This document shows, piece after piece, positions 23,281-35,887 of a stretch of DNA of 64,000 nt. The position numbers and the translations under genes were made by a program. The number at the start of each line of letters is the position of its first letter. Positions within the stretch are counted from its first letter, which is position 1. This DNA is from Cylicocyclus nassatus. Lineage: Eukaryota; Nematoda; Chromadorea; Rhabditida; Strongylidae. The stretch is taken from NCBI GenBank assembly GCA_958299035.1, contig CATQJL010000316.1, positions 30,259,441 through 30,323,440 of the forward strand, written 5' to 3'. The notes beneath the pieces are model-generated. The model was not told the origin of the DNA, did not search any database, and saw nothing but the letters and a program-made list of their open reading frames with translations.

Positions 23281-24310
23281 CAAGGAGAAACAGAAAGCGC
23301 GCAGTTGCAATTTTCCCGAACCACAGCCTCTAAAGACTTCTCTTTCAAGCCTTCTTGAAAGCGGGGTCTGTTATGCTTACACAATTCACTTCCACTGAAC
23401 AGTAACAAAGTTTTGATCCACAAGTTCTCAATATTGTGCCTATCGTCAAAAAACCGATAAAATTTCAAGTCAGCATGTTAATTAATAACCACAGACATTT
23501 ATAGTCGAGATTTGGTTGCTTTGACCATGAAACTCCCCAATGAAGAAATCGCTGCTGGTGGCTTACACGACACTAGTGCGTCACCTCTGCTTCGCAGAGG
23601 CTCGCACTGGCCCTACTTTCTGTGTGCCTTACTCATTTCCTCATTAATAACATTGGAACTCACTGCGCTATAGGCTATCACGAATGACCCGTAAACAACT
23701 ACTCATTCCTAGAGGTTTTTCGTGCGAGATTGGTACGGGTAAATGAAATTTTTTCGGAAAGAACAGATGCAAATTTGAATAGGTTTTTGGAATTTTTATG
23801 GCTTGACAGTCGCTACAAGGACAATAAACATCGTAGGCTACATTTTTGTGCAAGAATCTTCTCAAATGATTAGGTAAAATCTTGGCAAATCGGACATTCA
23901 CGCAACTAACTCTTTTTAGCTCTATTTTGGTAGCTAACTTTAGTTCAGTTTTCTGGGCTAATGTTCATGTCTTCCACATTAGCTTGTCAAACATATCTCT
24001 AACACCACAAAAAGTGGTGGTAGAGGCCCAATTTTGCTGGTCAAAGCGAGTTGGATCTGTTTGACGCGCAATTTTTGAAAGATCCACTCAGCGGATCCGC
24101 GCGTGCTCTTGCATAGTGGACTTTTACGATGTTAGCTTGCGCCATGCAAACTTTGGGCCCAGGAAGTTGGCTGAAACACGCTCCTCGAATTTCGTAACAG
24201 ACAGACGGACACACATACAAAAACATGTAAACATCCTTTCCCGTTATTATAAGTCATGATAGAAAGGACTCAACGAATTTAGAGGAAATTGATTTTCTAG
24301 AAAGTTTGGC
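23281..24310. other. No gene; possible relic end near 24040-24240
   Basis: Near 24180-24250 the minus strand reads TGTGTGTCCGTCTGTCTG followed by TTACGAAATTCGAGG, recalling the CTGTCTG-rich 5' parts of the Helitron-like elements at 20916 and 32860. No matching end was found. No gene seen. Confidence 0.35.
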
Positions 24311-24332
24311 GTATTGGGTCGTCCCGAAAGTA

Positions 24333-25214
24333 TTAGGTCGTCCCGAAAGTTTTGTCGGTTTTTTTCATCGCTCACCAAACCTCACAGAGCACCATTCCAT
24401 GAACGGCTTAGATGTCATTCTATTCATATTTTTATCCTCTTTCTTATAGCTATATTTGTTCCTTGATCTACCCCGTCTTTGCGATGTTATCGCCATGGAT
24501 TTTTGAGCACCTCAACAGTAACGTCAAGATTTTCCTGAATTTTCAAAATTTTTATCTTGAGATTTTCGAAAAGCGCTGGTGACTGTTATGTAGGGCAGAC
24601 CTTTGGCTACATTGTGGCTATTTTAGATTACGTGGGCCACGTTTATCAAGTCCGTAATAATTATTTATTTGAGAAAAACCGCGGCTTTCTGAACACGTTT
24701 TACCACGTAAAATTACCGAAAATTCCAAAAAGCTGATTTTTAAAGCAAATCAAACTTGGTTATGTTGCATAAATGATATTTAATAACAATCAAGTTTGAA
24801 TTTGCAAAAACTTCAAAAGCTTTCATGCTTTTGCTGCAATTGCGCGTTTCATGACTCAGCCAAAAATCGAGACCTCAAAAGAAATAATTTTTTGAAGTCA
24901 AAATCAGCAAATTAGGAGAATCTAAAAATACCACCTTGTAGCCCGAGAATTGCTCTATCTGACCCATACTTGACCTTTTTCGAAAATTTATAACGAAATT
25001 TTTAAAAATTAGCTCAACTTTGAGCAGGTAAAATTGACAGGTAGAGAATTTCGGCAATTACCAAAGAAAGCATTTAACAGCATGGTATGAAAGTGCATCC
25101 ATAAGAAAGAGAAGGAAAAGCTGCATCGAATGCATGTTGAAACTCACTCAGGTCTTTATCGTGCGTGGTTTTACAGTGGTCTGAAAAAAGCGACAAAACT
25201 TTCGGGACAACCTA
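24333..25214. mobile_element. Mariner-like MITE, about 880 bp
   Basis: Ends TTAGGTCGTCCCGAAAGTTT and the inverse (AAAACTTTCGGGACAACCTAA minus the first base), with TA at 24331-24332 and 25215-25216. A second partial end (TTGGGTCGTCCCGAAAG) lies immediately to the left at 24313-24330, as if two elements were joined or the end was duplicated. A weak hairpin module lies at about 24932-24960. No coding capacity. Confidence 0.8.
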
Positions 25215-25216
25215 AT

Positions 25217-26203
25217 ATTTTCGCTTTTTTCAAACAATCGCCACGGTCTGCAGAACAAACATCCTTAAAAGACCTTGAAATCATTCGATGCAGTTTTTTA
25301 TGTTCTTTCAAATGGTCATCTTTGCATTGCAAACTGCGACCCACTTTTTTACCAAGGTCAAATTTCGCTATTTTTCTAAATTTTCGTATTGGCTATCCGA
25401 AGAAGCCCAAGTAACCTGCGGATAGAGCAAACCAAGTAGGATACAAAACAATTTCTGTCCTTTCCAAATCTTACTTCACAAAATTTTTAGAGATATTTTT
25501 TGATGCTATCAAATTCTATATTTCGTCAACTTGGACCTCATAGAGCATCAATCGGGAAGCAACTCGGGTGTTATTCGTTTCAGCACCTTCTCCTCTTTCA
25601 GAGACATGTTTTTTCTTTCTGATTCGTAAACTTTCAGAGGACAAAATCGACAAAATTCATGTTTTTGATGGCGCCCCAAGATGTACCCGAATAAATCAAA
25701 ATCTGATATTTCGAACTTGGAAACGCTCATTTGTCTTGTAAAATTAGTAATGAATCCTAATCTATCTTTAAGTGTATCAAAAACTGAGAATTTCTTAGAG
25801 TTTGACGAGTCTTCGTCTGGTATGGGTTTGCTAAATTTCGATAGTGTTGTTTGAAATTTTGTCAAAAAACTATGGAGAGCTCTGGGAAGGAGAAAAAAAT
25901 TGTTTTGTATCCTACTTGGTTTGGTCTATCCACAGGTTACTTAGGCTTCTTCGGAGAATCAGTACAAGAATTTAGAAAAATAGCGAAAGTTGACCTTGGT
26001 GGGTCAACTTTCGCTATTTTATCACTACCCAAAAAGTGTGGGTCGCAGTTTCTGGTAATTTTCTGAAAGCTTGTTCGTTAAACTGCAATATAAAGATAAC
26101 TATTTGAAAGAGCATAAAAAGCTGCATCGAATGCTTCCAAGATCTTCGATTTGTTCTCCGGACCGTGGCGATTGTTTGAAAAAGCGAAAATAGGACGATC
26201 TAA
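25217..26203. mobile_element. Foldback element abutting the previous MITE
   Basis: The left arm (25217-about 25450, starting TTTTCGCTTTTTTCAAACAA) and right arm (about 25895-26190) are inverted copies. The right end continues into GGACGATCTAA then TA (26204-26205), a mariner-type end, whereas the left end begins right at the terminal TA of 24333-25214. A perfect hairpin ATAGCGAAAGTTGACC (loop TTGGT) lies at about 25980-26018. The 105-codon minus-strand frame 25865-25548 in the centre has no recognised domain. Confidence 0.75.
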
Positions 26204-27520
26204 TAAGACTTTTGTTACGATTCATTATTTTTGTGCAAATGTTTTCCTCATAGCAGGGAAGCTACTAGGTCATAAATAATTTTGTTTAAGGTACAATTTA
26301 AAGCTCTGTAACAATTCAAACAACTGTTAGTTATCTTTGATTCTTCGTGAATGCGTAGCATCAATCTTTATCTTCACACATTACGTATTAGGGTGATCAC
26401 TAAAAAATGGGACACCTAGAGAATAAATGTAGATTTCTCAAAAAAAGAAAAATGATTAAAATTCCCAGTTTTGATAGATGTTAGAATAGATTATTCTTTT
26501 TCAGAAAATACCTATATAAGGTCATTTACGTAACTAATAATTTTTATAGTGGCTGAAATGCAAAGTTAGTCACTTTGACAAATTATAAACTTCGAGCAGT
26601 ATTTGCGCAGTGAAACATGCGAAATCATCCAAAGTACCACTACCACTGCTGCAATGCGTGAAGGTACAGTCACCAGACCCACGATGGGTTGGTGTAAACT
26701 TTCAAATTCAGGAGAATGGCCATTAGCAGCTCTGAGAACGAAGATACGTGCTATTCAATGCTTTGCAGGTGAACGCTTGTTCTATAGGTACCATCTGAAA
26801 GAGCTTTTTACGCCCTATCCATCCATATGCAATTTACCTCACAGTTTATCTATCTTCGGAAAATGCAAGGCAAAACATGATTTTTTGGTTTTTATTGCGC
26901 CAAAAAAGTCGCGATTTTTCAGGTATTTCGCTCTTTTATCCACAAACAGAAAGCAATCCTATATGTTTAATATATTGTTTAAAAGAGCATGAACAGTTCT
27001 TTCGAATGGTATGTCAATTGCTCTATAACTTTGCGGTATGGCAGCGCAAGAATGAGCGAGGTTCAAAAAATCCTGTTCGAGTTCTTCAGGGCGCCACGCG
27101 TAGGGTTGTGGGCTTAAACTTTGGCTTTTGGCAAACCACAAGCAAAATTGTGAATTGCTCTTTGGGAATTTCTACAGGCAATATCGTAAAAAGTGCGGAA
27201 CATTTTCGCGAAGAGGTAGATTTGGGCCCTTTAGATTGCTTGAAATGACCATCTATGGTCAAGCAAATGTTTGACAATATCAAAATCGTATGTGTGCATA
27301 CCACTCGTGCATTTTACACCCAATTTCGGGTGGGGGACCGTATGTCGCTATAGCTGTCGCTATAGCTCGAACCAAATGCCCGCAAGGCCATCTAAGTCCC
27401 TAACGGGTGCACAGCTCTATAATCTCAACCTAAGGCTAATGATCGTCAGTACACATATACAGGGAGCTCATGCTTGCACGCACGCAACGGTAGCACATAA
27501 CTAAATTTCATAATTCTCAT
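26204..27520. other. No gene; scattered repeats
   Basis: A mariner-type phrase (TATTAGGGTGATCACTAAAA) occurs at about 26387 without a found partner. Frames at 26603-26992 and 26877-27248 overlap on one strand and lack domains. Confidence 0.4.
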
Positions 27521-27966
27521 AAGGAAAGCTACCTGATGTAGCTCGGCCTTTTGGTAAAAGGCATATATGTTCTGAATCAGCTCGAAACGCTGATTCCAAA
27601 TATGCTATCCCTAGCTGCCACGCACAATTCCGAAGCGAGTTATGGGCTTTTTCCTACGCAAAATTGGTATACTACTGAACATGAGAAGACTGCCTGTAGA
27701 TAAAAATCTGCAAGAAAAAAGTGCTGAGTTATCGAAATAGTACAAATCCAATCTTTTCTCACCAAAAATGCACCAGCACTTAAATGATGATGACGTGATG
27801 ACCGTGAGTCGATGAGCATGTAAATTCTGCGCAGGAAAAAGCCCATAACTCGTTTCGAAATGGTGCGTGGCAGCTAGAAATAGCATATTCGGAATCAGCG
27901 TTTGAAGCTGATTCAGACTATATATGTCCCTTGCCAAAAGGCCGAGCTAAGTTAGGTAGCTTCCCT
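27521..27966. mobile_element. 446-bp foldback MITE
   Basis: Inverted arms of about 150 bp: AAGGAAAGCTACCTGATGTA with GCTCGGCCTTTTGG at the left, and the inverse ending GGTAGCTTCCCTT at the right. Inner blocks GCTGATTCC...AATATGCTAT and GAGTTATGGGCTTTTTCC are mirrored. No obvious target duplication. Confidence 0.8.
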
Positions 27967-28152
27967 TGGCAGAAGCTTCCAGCCAATTTCAGAACGAGCA
28001 GAGGTTCTCAGCATACTATAGCGTCGCTGTATGTTTACCTCTGTTACTATACAAAAGTTTGGTCAAGCCAATGAATAGTCTCAGTTTGCCTATTCAGTGA
28101 GAAATGCAAGTTAGCTTTACTTAACATATTGCAAATGAGACACGCGCAACGT

Positions 28153-28712
28153 TCAATTTATACAGTCAATACTTTCGCCGGTAAATTTATTAGCTAGATT
28201 GACTATGCCGATGTCAAAGGTTTTTTGAGGTGTAGGACCTTCGGTGACGAAGTCGGCCGGAACGGCAATACCAAATTTTCTGTAGCATATCTGTAATTGC
28301 AGAAAACCTCTAGTTATGAGAATGTGTATGTATACGTATATGTATATGTATATGAAATGAATGAAAGGGTGCAATGAATTTTCTTACACCATTATAGTCG
28401 CACTTGTGATAGACGTTTACTTGTGGATCAATAGTGCTCACTTCTTTCTTTGAACCAGAAAGATGAAATTCACCGCTTTCGTTGGTTCTTCCTTCATCCA
28501 TTTTCACATCAAGTACTTAAAAAAGAGTAAATTACTAGCTTGCAAGGCTTGGAAAAAAACTCACTCAATTCCTTTTCGTACAATTTTACTTTGACATCAG
28601 CAGCAGGCTTTTCATTACATACCAGACGTCCAGTGACCGCTACAGATTGTGTTGAGCCAACTTTCGAGATGACGAATGAGAAAATAAAACCAAAAATTGT
28701 TAGAAGTTGCAT
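28153..28712 (-). CDS. TTL gene B: transthyretin-like secreted protein, 3 exons
   Basis: Transthyretin-like family, 137 residues, predicted secreted. Exons 28712-28565, 28515-28388, 28290-28153 (TGA). The ATG follows gttttag directly, an acceptor-like site fitting spliced-leader trans-splicing. Signal peptide MQLLTIFGFIFSFVIS, then TQSVAVTGRLVCNEKPA, VKVKLYEKEL, exon 2 DVKMDEGRTNESGEFHLSG and VNVYHKCDYNG, exon 3 ICYRKFGIAVP and QKTFDIGIVNLA, ending DCIN. Four cysteines as in the paralogs. Exon 2 is 128 nt; introns are 49 and 97 nt; phases 1 and 0. Closest in this window to pseudogene F at 53782-54302 and to partial gene J. Confidence 0.93.
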
Positions 28713-28833
28713 CTAAAACTAACATCATTAGCGGGTTCACGTTTTGCAAACAAGGGAAGTGAAACGATGCAGAAGGAAGAAGACCATGCAGTTATTGCGC
28801 ACATATGTCATCACGCAGTAATAGAGATATTGA

Positions 28834-28860
28834 CAGTTGAACAGTGAACGAGTTTAGTGG
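28834..28860 (-). promoter_or_regulatory. Putative core promoter block of TTL gene B
   Basis: On the minus strand CTAAACTCGTTCACTGTTCA followed by ACTGTC matches, position by position, the block upstream of TTL genes C, D and E (TTTAAGACTCGCTCATTGCT, CAGCCGTC). It lies about 120-150 bp upstream of the ATG. The TTTAAG/CTAAAC part could act as a TATA-like box and the TCAG/TCAA part as an initiator. Inferred from conservation only. Confidence 0.5.
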
Positions 28861-30064
28861 TTTACAAACAGAAAGATGCCATTTGTCGTGAAAGCGAAAA
28901 TAAGGAAAAAATTTCCAAAACTTTGATAGTAGTGTCCGGTACACAACAGCTTGTTACGTTTTCAGAATAAGGATTGAAAATGCAACTTATTAATCTTGAG
29001 TCTGATAGTTCCGCTCAACTGTCTGATGAATTTCGCAGATTGTGCGCTGCTATAAAGCTCAAGGTGGTCTGCCTGTATGAGAAAGTGGTGGTCGCAGAAT
29101 TTCCGTTAGAGGAGGGGGGGGGGGAAAATGAAAGCGCGTGGCGTCAGCCACGCACTTCAAAGAATATTTTGGGGTAACTCTCAAAATTTTTGCGGGTCCG
29201 TAAACCCTCAAATCTAGAAAAAGACCGGGAAATTCCGTGTGGGGATTGATATTTTGGTGATTTTTTGTGCAAAATCATTGGAACTAATAAGTCAAAAATA
29301 AAGAATGGCACCAAAAACTGTAGAAAAGCTTGCATTTGAGACTGGATCAGCCACAGATCTGTTGATGCGGGAAGACAGACGTGTGATGCTGAGCTTTGAA
29401 ATTTAATTTTGCGGGTTTGGTAACCACTCAATCAACAAGCTACTTTGTGCTCTGTGTGAGAAAATGCCTATGGCGGCTCACTGTGATCTAGAAGCCAAGA
29501 GACGTAATCGAAGCATCGTAAATAAGCGGCATTCCTAAAGCAAACGAAAGTCAACGATGCCTCCAGCTGGAAAACACCGTGAAGTACTGAATGTGTTGAA
29601 AGTGAATGCAGGCATGTTGAGTTACTGACTGAGAAAAACTAATCTATTCCGCCTCAGGCTGTTTCGTTATCAACGCCACTTTGAATGCGCAGAAGGTCTC
29701 AAGCATGCGTTTTTTCTACAAAACGCTGTTGCTTCGATGCTCTCTTGCAGTCTTAATGTCTGAGGAGAAGAACAGGAGAAGAGCAAAGCGCGTTTCCTTT
29801 CTGGACAAAAAGGGTCGTTGTAACAGCTGTTCAATTCGCCGTTTGCCTTGATGCTAGTCTCAACCTCAGGTGAAAGTGGTCAGTTAGATGCCGACCCTAA
29901 AGTGAAGGGGTTCAGAAGAATTTCTCCACCTATCGCATCTATGCTTGGGGGAACAAAGACTCAGGGGCTTCATGCGGCAAGACATCCTTCTAAGATTGTC
30001 CAGGGGGAAGCCTTGAGCGAGCCTTGGTCTCGCTTTGAGAAATGACTTCGGGAGACATTATAAG
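28861..30064. other. No gene; poly-G tract at about 29115
   Basis: No conserved domain in the overlapping frames at 28974-29177, 29144-29431 or 29848-30045. No transposon ends recognised. Confidence 0.4.
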
Positions 30065-30140
30065 GAGAGCATAGAGCTGTCCATGATCGCGAAGGTTGAT
30101 GTGAGAGCATAGAGCTGTCCATGATCGCGAAGGTTGATGT
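30065..30140. repeat. Exact 38-bp tandem duplication
   Basis: Two identical head-to-tail copies beginning GAGAGCATAGAGCTGTCCAT (30065-30102 and 30103-30140). Identity of the copies points to a recent event. Confidence 0.95.
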
Positions 30141-30626
30141 GTTCGCGGCCGTGCGCAGTTCCTGAGAGTCAGCCTGAGTCAACCATGTTTAGGAGCTGTA
30201 ATATATAGGGTAGGGTATGCAAGAAGAACAGCATAGATGATCTGGAAATTACTCATTGTCAAAAGTTTCCTTGAGAGCATGATCTTGTTTGTACTACTGC
30301 TTACTTGTGCCAAAGATCGTTGATGTTCAGTTTCTTGCTATTCTTGGTTGCATACAGGCGGTTATCAATGTATCTGCCTCAACCCACTTACTAGCGACCT
30401 CAAAGGCAGTGTCCAAGCTAAACCTAACCCCACCGATTAGTGTCGATCCTGAATGTAGGCTCCACAAAAGGGGCATTTGCGCTGTTTCAGTCTTCTAACG
30501 TTGGTTCTGAACGGAGATGAGGGGCTGCAAATCTCTGGCTGGGCGGAGTCTGATATCAGATTGTCAGGGACTGCCTCCCGACACGTGTTGATATGTCAGT
30601 GAGCAGAAGCTGCGTACTGCTGCAAC

Positions 30627-31946
30627 CATACCTTCGATAGTCTAGAGACAGGGCGTCAAAAGTGAAGGTTGTTTGAACATCTGACGTCATAAATAGTGAA
30701 GGTTGTTTAAAGATGATCAGAGAAGAGAAAATGACATAAAACAGATACAAAAAGCAAAAGAAACTGCTGAAAATAGGATAAAAACGCTGCAATGAGGTTT
30801 AAAATCTTTCATTTGGCGGCTTTTCAGAGTGCAAGTTTTCGTTCCAGGACCACCAATTCGCAACACGGGGTTTTGATTTTGATGAATTTTTACCCCCGCA
30901 TTGACGTTCCGTTTCCTGGGACATTGTCTGGATTGTTGCGCTTATTGTTCTGAGCAACAATCGCCCAAGTTGGAAAAAAATCGATGCGAAAGCACTGAAA
31001 CTGAACAAGGCAAAGAAAAACGCACTTTTTACGATTTTTCGCAAAAAAGTTCCACCATAATCCAAGAGATGAGGGTTGGGTGGTTGTCTGCCTTATGAAC
31101 AGAAGCAAGATTTATAGAATGCACGAAAAAACCGGGTAAAAAGAGGTAAACTAGAAGAAAAACAAGAGATTTTGGAAAACAAGGTTTTTGCCGGATTTCT
31201 CGTTCAAATCAAGAAATGTGATTTTGGGACGTTGTCAGCGTGAAAATATAGATCAAGAGCTTCAAAATGATATATAGCTTGCTAAGATTGGGTTCGAAAC
31301 AACGAAGAAAAGGGTACCAGAGCCAAATGCCCCGCGCCCCGCGTTTGGGGTAGCGAGGTAGCGCGCAGCGCGCGGAGACGCAGACGAGCAGCGGAGACAG
31401 ACCAAAGCCGACGGAACATTTGGCTCTGGTCGTAGATCTCGTCGGGGTCTCAACGAAACCCTGTAACATTATATATCATTCTGACCGTCATGACACGACG
31501 AGGAGAGCTGACAACGTCCCAAGCTTTAGAAATCACTTACTAACGAGATAGACCAGCATTTTCGTGCGCGACTCTCTGCGCATAATTAAGCGCAGTTTCT
31601 CATTTTAATTCAACTCCAACAGCTTTCCAAACTTTTGAAACTCATTTTTGGTCAAGTAAGAGGCTAATTGAGGAACGTTGTCCTGAATTCTGAGCAAATT
31701 TTCACAGAAATTCTCTTTTCAGCGTAAAAAAGGCTTTAAAAAAAGCAAATTCTCGGTTTCGCTGAGACATTCAGATATTCTTTCCTATATTTGGTTCATT
31801 CACATTCTTCCGATATAGTCAGGATAATAACATCCGGGGCTTCGCCCCGGATGACTTCTGTTTTTTTCCCAGGTTAAGGTTGTGTCCCCTCATAGCCCTC
31901 AAAGTGAAGGTCACCAGAGTATGTGGCTCTATGTATCGAGGGTATG
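30627..31946. mobile_element. hAT-like non-autonomous element, copy 2
   Basis: A 1320-bp element flanked by a perfect 8-bp duplication GCTGCAAC (30619-30626 and 31947-31954). The left end CATACCTTCGATAGTCTAG is identical to copy 1 (12372-13671); the right end (reverse complement) is CATACCCTCGATACATAGAG. The interiors are alike throughout, including CATTTGGCGGCTTTT, TCTGGATTGTTGCGCTTATT and GCGCGCAGCGCGCGGAGAC blocks. No transposase visible; the frames inside (for example 31209-31469) are not shared intact between copies. Confidence 0.9.
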
Positions 31947-32164
31947 GCTGCAACTGCACCCATGCAGTTGCAACTCCTCCCCGCTGGCCTGCCGACGATA
32001 CGAGCGACTCGAAACTCGTCTGCACCCTCAAGTTAGGGTCCCCAGGAATCAGTTTTTTTTGTTATTTTGAAGAGTTTGAAGTTTGGAACTGTAATCAGGG
32101 CCACGGAAAGGCCCCAGAATGATGAAAACATGAAAGGCCAAATTCTGGGTGGACGTTGCCTTTA

Positions 32165-32462
32165 AAGGCACCGTCCACCCAGATTCTGACTTCAAGTTTA
32201 TGTTGTTTCAGAACCTTCTCATGTCCCCGATTCCGAATACGCAGTCGAGAATTCAAGAAAGTCCACAACTCCCGTTCTGGGGAACCCACAGGCCGCTTTT
32301 CGGAACGGTGATTGGACAAATTGGCGGGCATGGATGGGGAATCCAGATTTTCTCGCTTTTAAAGCGACATTGTGTCGCGACTTGGGCACTGGCATGATAG
32401 GGGGCCCTACTATCATATGCTGCCAAAAGCTCAAAGCCCCAATGTAGAGTGGACGGTGCCTT
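32165..32462. mobile_element. Small TIR element, AAGGCACCGTCC family, copy 1
   Basis: Inverted ends AAGGCACCGTCCACCCAGA and ...GTGGACGGTGCCTT. The interior (GGAACCCACAGGCCGCTTTT, GGTGATTGG, CATATGCTGCCAAAA) is shared with copy 2 at 55029-55362. A further inverted end of the same family (GGGTGGACGTTGCCTTT, 32147-32163) abuts it on the left, making a head-to-head junction. No coding capacity. Confidence 0.8.
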
Positions 32463-32470
32463 TCAGGGTC

Positions 32471-32541
32471 GCTAGTCCGATTTTATAATAGACAGGGCCG
32501 GGCGAGCCGGTCTCTGTCTATTATAAGATCGTACTAGCTAA
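32471..32541. repeat. About 70-bp imperfect palindrome
   Basis: TTATAATAGACAGGGCCGG, a short GC spacer, then CCGGTCTCTGTCTATTATAA, flanked by GCTAGT and ACTAGC. It would fold into one long hairpin. Could be a minimal foldback element or a decayed Helitron-type terminus. Confidence 0.7.
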
Positions 32542-32859
32542 TTGACAATAAAAGAATGTGCAAATCTGTTTATATTCACCATGTGTCCATTTCCTTGCTG
32601 TATCGCATGAGCTCATTGGCCACTGAACGCTAAGCTAGCGTAAAATAAAGTTTGATGGATTCGATCGCAATGTTTATACGCAACATATGAGCTTATTTGG
32701 AAATTTTTAGGATGAAGTGCTTTTCTCAGCGTTAAGTAAGAGCTAATATGCTGGCTCAGATATTCTTTAGCTGTTTTGACATACCCAGCTGAAAGGAGAT
32801 AGCGGGGTAATTGTATTGTACATATTGGAGATAAAATTTACGTGCAAAATTGGTGCAAA

Positions 32860-33606
<747 letters not shown>

Positions 33607-33683
33607 TCTGTTTATATTCCCCTGTATGTGTCCGTTTCCCTGCTGTATTTGATCTGTACAATCAATTCTTCATCAGTAAACAT

Positions 33684-34076
33684 GTCAGCTAGAGTGATTG
33701 TACTAATATAAAACTTTTTGTTCAGTGTAGGGCCTTCAGTGACGAAGTCATGTAAAATGGTTTTGCCAAGATTTTCGTAGCAATTCTGTAACCAAAAAAT
33801 ATAGCCATGAAAATGCGAGAAGTTTGGAAGGATTTCCTACTTTTTTATAGTTGCATTTGTGATAGATGTATGAGGATCGACAGAGCCAATTGCTTTCTTC
33901 AAACCAGAAAGATAAAATCCGGTTGTGGTGTCCTGTATTCGTCCATTTTGACATCAAATGCTAAAACAAAAAGCGGTCAATCACCACCTAATAGGAAAGC
34001 CTAAAAACTCACCCAGCTCCTTTCCTTTATAGCTTTTGCAATACTAAGGATTGTTTAAAGTTGCGCCTGTAAGCAC
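33684..34076 (-). pseudogene. TTL pseudogene G
   Basis: Decayed transthyretin-like copy. Exon 2 relic at 33960-33847 still reads FDVKMDE after a ttag acceptor and ends near YHKCNYK, but is about 14 nt short of the usual 128 and out of frame in the middle. Exon 3 relic at about 33775-33684 keeps DFVTEGPT. Exon 1 (34076-34013) keeps only its ends: most of the region that encodes SVAVTGRLVC is deleted. Most like gene B. Confidence 0.8.
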
Positions 34077-34599
34077 TTATAATTTAGCGAATGTTTCGAG
34101 TAAGAGGAAGTGAAACGGATTAGGCAGAATAGCTGACTTCGCCACAATTTGCCAAACAGCCGAAATGGAGACATGGAAACAAGCAAGAAACAAATTTCCA
34201 TTTCTTTTTGAAATCTCAAATTTTTTTATGCACTAGAAACTACTCGTTTCCTTCCAATGAAAATTTATTGTTTCTTGATGAATAATAAATTTTATAGAGT
34301 CAAATTCGAAAGTTAACATAATGTTTTGGAATTGTCGACAACATTTACCTGGGACGACATGCTCTTTACGGTCATTTTTTACGCATAAGTCGCAAGCAAA
34401 CTGTCATCATTCACAAATGGTTTTTGATCCCGTGCGAATGTTGCCTCATTCAAGAGCTCTATAATAATTTTGAAATTTAGTAAAACTACATATGATTCAC
34501 ATAATAACCGGAAATGGTTTTGCGATGGGTTTTGTAGTACTCCTAGAATCAAAAACTATAGGTATGAGAAATGCGGGAATGTACGAAAGGTTTCTTCCT

Positions 34600-34905
34600 C
34601 CTTTGTAGCGTTTGACAAATGTATGCTTTCTAATCAATAGTGCCGAATACTGTCTTTGAACCTAAAAGGTAAAATTCGCCGGTTTGATTATTCCTGCCTT
34701 TGTCCATTTTGACATCATATACTACTAAACCAAAATTAGCCGATCACTAACGAGAGAAAAGATCAAAAACTTGCTTAGTTCCTTCCGGACGCATCACACT
34801 GACATCTAGCTGGCTTTCTTATTGCAAAACAAACGTCCAGTGACAGCTAAACTGTGTTCTACGGAATTGAAAAAAAGCTAGCGAGATTTTTGCAACTTCG
34901 AGGAT
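34600..34905 (-). pseudogene. TTL pseudogene H
   Basis: A second decayed transthyretin-like copy next to G. The exon 1 relic (about 34905-34775) retains TGRLFCNKKA-like sequence but is broken by small indels. The exon 2 relic (about 34729-34600) retains DVKMDKGR and GEFYLLG. No exon 3 was found downstream. The gene must have died before or independently of the adjacent tandem triplication. Confidence 0.75.
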
Positions 34906-35547
34906 TATGTTCATTTGTAAACCAACGTTAAATGTTTCGAGAAGTGAGAGGTGAGAAATAATTGCGTTCAACTTTGCCAATCAGATCAGCAGTAGAGATG
35001 TAGGGTTGAGCGACAAGCAGTCGCACTGCCCAGGGTACCTTCCGCTGAAAGAAGGTACCCCAAGCTTGGGTAATCAAACATCGGTGACACCTCTTCCATG
35101 TAAAGTATTACCTTTGCTCAGCGTAATTCCAAAACTGCGTAAAAAGAGCTCGAGCGCCTGCTGGAAGTTCTGCCCGCCCTCGCTGAAAGAAATTATTCGA
35201 CGAGCGCCTGCAGAAAATGCAGTATTGCCCGCTGGCAGATTATGTGACAGTAATGGGAGTATCGCCCGCTAGAGATTCGGCCACGCCCCAAAGTTCTGCT
35301 GATCGCCTGCAGAAAAGCGCGAGTTTGCAAACCGCCTGCTCTCGGCGATTATCTGAGTGGGAGTTTGTACGGTCATTTATGCAGTTTACATAGAGAAAAT
35401 GCTGTGGCATACTTCATGAGGTAATCTTATAGAACAAGCTGTTCAAGCATGGTAGTATTACAAAAGGGTGTGAAAACTTCTAGTATTGTTACAATATGCG
35501 TCAATATATCATAAGAAGTTTTGAGGTATGATATGTATAGAATTCTA

Positions 35548-35887
35548 TGTTGATGCAAAAGTAATGAGCGTTCCTTATTCTTCTGCGGCGAAAAAGGCAT
35601 GAAAGTGAGTAAAACAAATTATTCGATAGCAGAGCAAGCTCTACAAGATGGTGATCAAACAATTTTGAACAACAATTTCGGACAAAAGTCTTATTTTTTG
35701 GTGTTCAAAATCCTGCAGAATTCCCTACATTTTGCAGAATTTTCGAAAATCTCCTATATCAAACTTTTCATGATTGCTTAACATTTTGTAAAGCTTGTTT
35801 TGCTGTGTCAAACGATATGCCTCATACATTCTTATGATTTCTCTGCATCGGCAGGAGAGAGCTCTCATTACTTTTGCCTCGACTTAA
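35548..35887. mobile_element. Small mariner-like MITE in unit 1
   Basis: Inverted ends TGTTGATGCAAAAGTAATGA and the inverse of TTAAGTCGAGGCAAAAGTAA, with TA on each side. Two hairpin modules lie inside (35621-35651 and 35790-35816). The same element sits at the same place in unit 2 (about 40843-41224) and unit 3 (about 47385-47725), so it inserted before the triplication. Confidence 0.75.

Noticed and set aside
26603..27248. Overlapping 129- and 123-codon plus-strand frames
   Set aside because: They overlap in different frames, lack domains and sit in repeat-rich DNA; size alone is not enough.
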